Shown piece by piece: positions 56,831 to 64,000 of a stretch of 64,000 bases of DNA (position 1 is its first letter; the number at the start of each line of letters is the position of its first letter). The notes under the pieces were generated by a model. The model ran no database searches. It was not told the DNA's origin and was given only the letters and a program-made list of their open reading frames with translations. This stretch comes from Archegozetes longisetosus (lineage: Eukaryota > Arthropoda > Arachnida > Sarcoptiformes > Trhypochthoniidae), in assembly GCA_018873245.2 (NCBI GenBank), contig JAEMBT020000005.1:10180001-10244000 (forward strand). The letters are read 5' to 3'. A program made the position numbers and the translations under genes.

Positions 56831-57366
56831 CATGTACTCTAAGTACTTAACAAAGATATCTCGAAAACAATTAGTTCTTTTCGGTTATATTTAAACAAAC
56901 ATTTGCGTGTTTAATAACTTTGAATTTCGCAATACAAAGTTTTAAGTAGTATAAAAAATAAATAAATCAGTGACTGATCGATATTTTTCATAAAAAACGG
57001 CAAATAAAGCGGTCATATTTCAAGCTACTTTTGTGCTTATTTCAACGTTCATTATTGAATATAAATTATATACAGGTATATGTGATATGGAATCTATATT
57101 ATGGTAAATAATATATCTATATTATAATGATTATTAAAATATTAATATAATTGCATTGAGCTTAATATTTTATTTCGGTAATACTTTATGTGTGTATGCA
57201 GCACATACAAGTAAAACCGCAACTAAAATTGTACTCACAAGAACGTTTCATGTTAGTTTGATTCACTTTTTAAGAATGAGCAATTTTTCTTAATACTACG
57301 AAACGATTTGCTCAACACATTGAGATATTCTGTCACATTCTACTAACATCACTCAAGTCGAAAATA
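56831..57366. other. 5' flank of channel gene copy A
   Basis: Matches 61685-62215 in unit B with few differences, so it is likely to contain the promoter of both copies. No clear TATA-Inr pair is picked out. Confidence 0.4.
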
Positions 57367-60209
57367 ATGATGTCTTATATTATTGCTATTTGTTCACCAA
57401 TTTTGACTCGTTTTAACCAATTTCGACTTATTTTGAGGAAAACTATTGGAGAGTATTGTTCAATATCGCTTTTTAAAATCTTCAAAATATTCATTTCAAT
57501 TGTTTTCATATATCAAAGCGTTTCACTATCAATCGACTACTTGAAATATCAAACTGTGACTGATTTAAAATGGGCAGAAAAGAGTTCTGAGCATTATCCA
57601 GCTGTAAGTTTATGTATTAAAACTAAATATGAAATTTCAAGATTTAATTCAGAAAGAACTGAAAAATCAACGATTAGAGACTATTTTGGAAAAATGGTTT
57701 GTTCAATCCTTTCAGTTGAAGGTAAGAAAAGTCTTGCTCAAAGAGTTTTAGACAATGATTAAGAATATAGACTTGTAATAAGCTTTTTTATTAATATTTA
57801 AAAATCAAAGCAATGGAATACAAAAAGAATTAAAACAGAAAATGAATTTTTGAAAAGAATTATTTTAATCTAATCTAATTTTGATTCAAATGGCATTTGA
57901 ATGAGTTTGAACCACTAACTCAAACAATAATTTAAAATAAATAAAACATTATTTTTTTAAAAGATTGAGGACTGAGTTCGGAAGGAAAGTCTTATGATTT
58001 TCACTTTCAATTATTAATTGCATATTTGATTTTGACTCATCAATGAGTCTTTTTTGAAAACTTATAGATTTGTCAATAACAGAAGCTGATTGTGACGCTA
58101 TATCTGTTATTTTCGAAAGTTACTCTCCTTTTGGCCATAAATGTGTGACTATATTCGGTTACTCAGAGAAAATGAGATTTCCTCTAAAAGGAGGTCGTGT
58201 TACAACGATCAATTTATATAAAGATGTGAATATTTTTGTTTTAATACACCAAAATACAACACCTCCTCATATGTATACAAATATACTGAGAAGCGGTAAA
58301 AGTGGCCTCAGTTTAATTAACTATTCAATGACTAGAGAATATTTACTATCATTCCCATATCAAACAAACTGTTATAACTATCGAATGGATTCATATTCTT
58401 ACATATCAAGAGAAGACTGTATTGTAAAATACTTTCAAAGAAAAGAGTTCGAGAAATGTGGTTGCAATAAAAAATGGCTTTATTACAATCCTGAGAACAT
58501 AACTGACGTTAAAGTTTGTTCCCAATCAGATAAATGCCATTTCGATCATCAATTCAGTCAACCGTTTCTGGATAGTATTTGCAGTAAAGATTGTTACAAT
58601 GAATATTATGAAAGTCATATCACTGGAAACAATACTTTTAAAGATCCATCTATTCAGTATCAAAGATCGCTCAGAATTCAGAAGAAAAACAGAAATGAGA
58701 TGTCAATCACTCATTTACCAAAAATGGATTTAATAGAATATTTTTGTTCAATTGCTGGACTTTTCTCGATGTGGTTTGGAGTAAGTCTATTCCATTTGAC
58801 TCTATCTCTTTATGGAAGAGTGACTCATTTTCTTGGAGAATATTTTCATTGTTTTGATTCAGCAATCAGAATACGCTCTTCACTAATGTATTGTGTCCAA
58901 GTTCTGAAATTGAAAAACAAATTCAAATGGTTTGTTATTTTGATCTACTCAACAATAATGTTCTATCAGATATCAAATATAGTTTATAATTATTTGCAAT
59001 ACAAAACATTGACACGATTTGAAATAAGTCAGAAACAGACAAATCCGAGAGTAATTTTGGGGTTTATACCTCGTTTGATAGATTTGCAACGATTAATGGA
59101 AATTTATCCTGAGATAGAAAGAGATCAAGATTATATTATATTAAAAGTAGATCAGAAAAAAATTATTCAATTCAGATTATGAAAATCATGAGAGTTTGTT
59201 ATAAATATTTAATGAATTTAATTGTTGAATCGAGATTAAAAGAACTTCATGAAATAACTTATACAAACCGTTTAATTAAATCATGTAAATTATTAAAAAA
59301 TCAACAAATATTCGATTGCTCTCATTCTTTCAATGGAATGATCATGAGGAGAAATGTTATAAATCATCTTACGTTTGCTCCTAATTTAAGCACAAGATCA
59401 ATGAATTCATTTGAGGGCAATGCCTGTTGTGATGAAATTATAGATAAAATTGAATTAATCTTTGACGGGATTGGATTTATGCAAGTCTTATTTGGAAGCT
59501 GCAAATCATTTTTTAGCGGTGCTGAGACTTACCTAATTGATCGAAATTCGAGAACTCAAATTGGATTTACTTCTTTTACACTAAAAGTGTTAAAGAATTC
59601 AGAATATGACTGTTTTGAGGAAAAAGAAATTAGAATTTACCAAATTATTCCTATGAGGGCTGTATCTTCGATTGCTTACTAATGAATGCGAATAAAACTT
59701 ATGGTTGTTTACCAACTTTCAGCCTCCCGCTGTATGTTGACTTCGAATTACATCTTATCTCTTATGGATATAGATTTTGTAATCTTTCAATGAATATCAA
59801 AGATGAATATTCATTTTGGCAAAAATGCTCAAGTATGTGCAAACCTGAATGTCAATCAATTCGTTTTAATGCCAATATTAAGACACGCAAATCTTCAAAC
59901 AAAGTGGATCGAACTATTTTGGAAATATTTCCAATAAAATCACCTCATTTTGAATATACAGAGACTTTGAATATGGATTTCAATCAATTGATATATAACT
60001 GCGGTGGAATTCTCGGTTTGTGGTTCGGTTTATCGCCATTAAGTATTGATGATTTGGTCAAAAGTGTGCGATTGAGTTCTGGTATACTGAAGTCTAAAAT
60101 TGTTGGATCGATTCTGATTACTTCTACACTTTTATTGAAGTTCATTCGAATAATCACTAAAGCCTGGAACAACTTAAAGCGTGTTCGTTTAGTCATGAGT
60201 TCTTTCTAG
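57367..60209 (+). CDS. Two-domain DEG/ENaC channel gene, copy A (two frameshifts in second domain)
   Basis: DEG/ENaC proteins form sodium-selective channels, normally one domain per subunit with three subunits per channel. Exon 1 (57367-57721) ends in phase 1; a 346-bp intron leads to exon 2 at 58068. Domain 1 has TM1 at residues about 37-58 followed by HYPAVSLCI, a cysteine-rich ectodomain (FPYQTNCYNYR, CGCNKKW, ICSKDCYNEYYE) and TM2 LIEYFCSIAGLFSMWFGVSL with the G-x-S filter. With no stop, about 50 residues later a second TM1 follows (WFVILIYSTIMFYQISNIVY, then KTLTRFEIS), then a second ectodomain (TYGCLPTF, SSMCKPECQSIRF) and TM2 (NCGGILGLWFGLS). The frame is broken by an extra ATATT near 59135, absent from copy B, and again near 59650-59670. 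It ends at 60209. It may be a young pseudogene, or the second half may be lost while domain 1 still works. Confidence 0.85.
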
Positions 60210-61085
60210 ATTCCTATTCTTTTCGGAAATATACTTATAAAAGCGATTCGTTTGCTGGAAACAATAATTTTCAGATTCATTCAAGTAAATTAGTCTAAAT
60301 ATTCTACGATTTTTTAAGCACATTTTCATCAATATTGGTATTGAATATCAATTGCAATCTTCAAATCAACTTATTTTTAACTAAGTAATGATTTTTCTTT
60401 ACATAAAATATCTTTTGATTATGAATTTGTAATAAACGTGATCTGGCTTATTCTCTTAAACACAATTATTAGCATTTGGCAAATATGTTAAAAACTTCTG
60501 AAAATTCTTAGCGGTTTTTCTTTCTCTTAAAAAAGTTTACTTCTAATGTCTATTAAAGATTGAGTAGCTTAATAAAATTAAATATTATAATGATAATGAG
60601 TTTTGTCCTATTTGCCAATTTACACTTTAGTTGAATTTCTAGAAGGCAACAGATACTCTTAAGTGCTTTACATCCTATAAAGTATGCATTGTTAACTCAA
60701 TGCAATAAGAATTTTAAATATTTAACTTTCTGTAAAATATTTAATTAACTAATTACAACTTATATCTTGTATTTTTTACCTTCTTGAAGTATTTATTGTT
60801 AACTTGCAAGATGATTCAAAATCAAGAACCTCGTTAATTTATTCTACCATTTTGTGTTTCTTTGATTTCCTTTAACAATATTTATAATAATTAGTAGTCG
60901 TCGTATATCAACTGCGAGAACCAGTCTCTAGCAATTATTAACCAATGATTCAACTAAATCTTTTAGATAATGAGACATTAATGTTTATAATTGCTAAAAC
61001 ACACGTTCAGCGAACAAACGGACGTATCTGTAAAACATTACGTATTTCCTTAATTTAGTGCTCTATTTCTATCTCATCAAAGTCA
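60210..61085. other. 3' flank of channel gene copy A
   Basis: AATAAA at 60431-60436 could be the polyadenylation signal. Otherwise nothing recognised before unit B begins. Confidence 0.45.
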
Positions 61086-61245
61086 ATGTTATAGAAATCT
61101 TATTATGTTAGTTTTAAATGAAAATTCATAAAATATTTCATCAGTTAAAGCAAGTTTTTGGATTCCTATCATATAATCAAACAGCTAATCATCATAACAA
61201 AAACTTAATTTGTTTGAAATAGTATTTTTAAAAGCTTTTTAATAC

Positions 61246-61381
61246 CTTCAGCTCGAGTTAGAAGCAATTCATCTTTCGTTTTTGAAGAGAGTCTTATGTT
61301 TAAGATTATGAGTATAAAATAGCATAGAAGACGACTTTTAACTTCAGATTCATATAATTCATATTTAGCACTAATGATCAT
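61246..61381 (-). CDS. Unrecognised candidate exon in duplication unit B
   Basis: Same length (136 bases) and nearly the same sequence as 55937-55802: MIISAKYELYESEVKSRLLC onward, ending at a GGTATTAAA donor-like site. Beyond that site the frame shifts relative to unit A, as expected if the sequence downstream is intronic. Confidence 0.33.
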
Positions 61382-62215
61382 TTGAATAACATGCAAATTA
61401 TTAACATGTTATGATTTTTTGTTTTAATACTATTAAAACATTTGACGATAAGAGTTATTAAAAACTTATCTCTATATTATTTTTCCATTAGTTATGAGTT
61501 CAATAATTTAGTTAAATCAAAATTGTTGAATGTATAATTTTTAGTATTTTAGTCTTAAAAGTAAGACTCCTCTTCAAAAATAATATTCTCTTTTGTTCCA
61601 TGGATATGAAATATTGATCGATAAGCACTTAATGACAACAATATTTTTACCGATTTAATGATCTGAAATATCAATTTTAATGGCACGTACTCCAAGTACT
61701 TAACAAAGATATCTCGAAAACAATTAGTTCTTTTCGGTTGTATTTAGACAAACATTTGCGTGTTTAATAACTTTGAATTTCGCAATATACAAGTTCTAAG
61801 TAGTATAGAAAATAAATAAATCAGTGACTGATCAATATTTTTCATTAAAAACGACAAATAAAGCGGTCATATTTCAAGTTACTTTTGTGCTTATTTCAAC
61901 TTCATTATTGAATATAAATTATATACAGGTATATGTGATATGAAATCTATATTATGGTAAATAATATATCTATATTATAATGATTATTAAAATATAATTG
62001 CATTGAGCTTAATATTTTATTTCGGTAATACTTTATGTGTGTATGCAGCACATACAAGTAAAACCGCAACTAAAATTGTACTCACAAGAACGTTTCATGT
62101 TAGTTTGATTCACTTTTAAGAATGAGCAATTTTTCTTAATACTACGAAACGATTTGCTCAACACATTGAGATATTCTGTCACATTCTACTAATACCACTC
62201 AAGTCGAAAATAATT

Positions 62216-64000
62216 ATGTCTTATATTATTGCTGTTTGTTCAACAATTTTGACTCGTTTTAACCAATTTCGACTTATTTTGAGGAAAACTATTGGAGAGT
62301 ATTGTTCAATATCGCTTTTTAAAATCTTCAAAATATTCATTTCAATCGTTTTCATACATCAAAGCATTTCACTATCAATCGACTACTTGAAATATCAAAC
62401 TGTGACTGATTTAAAATGGGCAGAAAAGAGTTCTGAGCATTATCCAGCTGTAAGTTTATGTATTAAAACTAAATATGAAATTTCAAGATTTAATTCAGAA
62501 AGAACTGAAAAATCAACGATTAGAGACTATTTTGGAAAAATGGTTTGTTCAATCCTTTCAGTTGAAGGTAAGAAAAGTCTTGCTCAAAGAGTTTTAGACA
62601 ATGATTAAGAATATAGACTTGTAATAAGCTTTTTTATTAATATTTAAAAATCCAAACAATGAAACACAAAAAGAATTAAAACAGGAGATGAATATTTGAA
62701 AAAAATTATTTTAATCTAATCTAATTTTAATCCAAAGGACTTTTGAATGAGTTTGAATCACTAACTCAAACATTAATTTAAAATAAATAAAACATTATTT
62801 TTTAAAAAGATTGAGGACTGAGTTCGAAATGAAAGTATTATGATTTTCACTTTTCAATTATTGATTGTATATTTGATTTTGACTCATCAATGAGTCTTTT
62901 TTGAAAACTTTTGTAGATTTGTCAATAACAGAAGCTGATTGTGACGCTATATCTGTTATTTTCGAAAGTTACTCTCCTTTTGGCCATAAATGTGTGACTA
63001 TATTCGGTTACTCAGAGAAAATGAGATTTCCTCTAAAAGGAGGTCGTGTTACAACGATCAATTTATATAAAGATGTGAATATTTTCGTTTTGATACACCA
63101 AAATACAACACCTCCTCATATGTATACAAATATGTTGGGAGGCGGTAAAAGTGGCCTCAGTTTAATTAACTATTTAATGACTAGAGAATATTTACTATCA
63201 TTCCCATATCAAACAAACTGTTATAACTATCGAATGGATTCATATTCTTACACATCGAGAGAAGACTGTATTGTAAAATACTTTCAAAGAAAAGAATTTG
63301 AGAAATGTGGTTGTAATAGAAAATGGTTTTATTACAATCCTGAGAATATAACTGACGTTAAAGTATGTTCGAAATCAGATAAATGCCATTTCGATCATCA
63401 ATTCAGTCAACCGTTTCTGGATAGTATTTGCAGTAAAGATTGTTACAATGAATATTATGAAAGTCATATCACTGGAAAAAATGCCTTTATTAATCCATCT
63501 ATTCAGTATAAGAGATCGTTCAGAATTCAGAAGGAAAACAGAAATGAGATGTCAATCACTCATTTACCAAAAATGAATTTAATAGAATATTTTTGTTCAA
63601 TTGCTGGACTTTTCTCGATGTGGTTTGGAATAAGTCTATTCCATTTGGCTCTATCTCTTTATGGTAAAGTGACTCATTTTCTTGGAGAATATTTTCATTG
63701 TTTCGATTCAGCGATCAGAATACGCTCTTCACTGATTTATTGTGTTCAAGCTCTGAAATTAAAAAACAAATTCAAATGGTTTGTTATTTTGATCTACTCA
63801 ACAATAATGTTATATCAGATATCAAATTTAGTTAGAAATTATATGAAATATGAAACATTGACACGATTTGAGATTAATCAGAAACAAACAAATCCGAAAG
63901 TAATTTTGGGTTTTAAGCCGCATTTAGTAAATTTACAACGACTAATGGAAATCTATCCTGAGATAGAAAGAGATGAAGATTATATTGAAAGTAGATCAGA
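62216..64000 (+). CDS. Two-domain DEG/ENaC channel gene, copy B, 5' part
   Basis: Exon 1 (62216-62567) and exon 2 (from 62917) flank a 349-bp intron with the same phase 1 junction as copy A; the start is the second of the two ATGs present in copy A, because the first is lost here. Domain 1 is intact: TM1, HYPAVSLCI, the cysteine-rich ectodomain and TM2 GLFSMWFGISLFHL with G-x-S. As in copy A, the frame continues without a stop into the second TM1 (WFVILIYSTIMLYQISNLVR) and on to YPEIERDEDYIESRSE at the window edge. The ATATT insertion of copy A is absent, so the frame towards the second ectodomain is open as far as seen. Substitutions against copy A cluster after TM2. Confidence 0.88.

Larger units (their letters stand above)
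55630..59156. repeat. Tandem segmental duplication, unit A (aligned part)
   Basis: From TGTTATAGAAATCTTATTAT at 55630 this segment matches 61086-64000 closely through 5' flank, channel exon 1, intron and exon 2. Exon sequences are nearly identical, while intergenic parts show scattered substitutions and small indels. Unit A is longer mainly because of the 582-bp insertion at 56241. The duplication extends beyond the window on the right. Confidence 0.93.
61086..64000. repeat. Tandem segmental duplication, unit B (cut by window edge)
   Basis: Counterpart of 55630-59156, offset about 5.46 kb at its start and about 4.85 kb after the insertion carried only by unit A. It retains the empty target site of that insertion at 61677-61684. 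Confidence 0.93.

Overview
This is an AT-rich, gene-poor piece of a eukaryotic nuclear genome, from an arthropod and most likely an acariform mite. That placement is an inference from the gene set: a UDP-glycosyltransferase without signal peptide or membrane anchor, a mite-style RCC1-repeat protein, an EB-module receptor, DEG/ENaC channels and an ELO elongase. Host introns are mostly short (63-95 bp, one of 336 bp and two near 350 bp).

Layout. A 5' coding exon of an ELO fatty-acid elongase enters from the left (minus, 1-367). From 0.4 to 25 kb there is no confident host gene, only decayed DNA transposons and miniature elements: pogo-like MITEs, a tail-to-tail mariner foldback, mariner relics, a TTAA-flanked MITE and a SWIM-finger fragment. 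At 25.7-28.9 kb lies a four-exon gene for a 999-residue protein with RCC1 repeats followed by two kinase domains. From 31 to 44.6 kb follow a TTAA-flanked element with long inverted repeats and SWIM-finger coding remains, a 1.27-kb mariner, two more TTAA MITEs, an EB-module membrane protein with nine PPNY motifs (36.1-37.3 kb), a Tigger/pogo transposase with a recognisable intron, and a triple nest (hAT holding Tc1 holding a small helix-turn-helix element). At 46.6-47.6 kb is a small secreted protein gene with a TATA box and a three-codon first coding exon. A candidate solo LTR sits near 50 kb. A cytosolic-type UGT (51.1-52.4 kb, minus) carries one frameshift.

The last 8.4 kb is a tandem duplication. 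Each unit carries a DEG/ENaC channel gene whose reading frame runs from the pore helix of one channel domain straight into the first membrane segment of a second. Copy A (57.4-60.2 kb) is complete but has two frameshifts in its second domain. Copy B (62.2 kb to the window end) is cut by the window edge. A 582-bp hAT-like MITE lies in copy A, and the unoccupied site survives in copy B, so it inserted after the duplication.

The host genes do not form an operon or an obvious pathway; they look like members of expanded environmental-response families (detoxification, channels, receptors, kinases) scattered among transposons. The most unusual observations are the RCC1-kinase-kinase protein, the fused double DEG/ENaC channel and the PPNY-array receptor.
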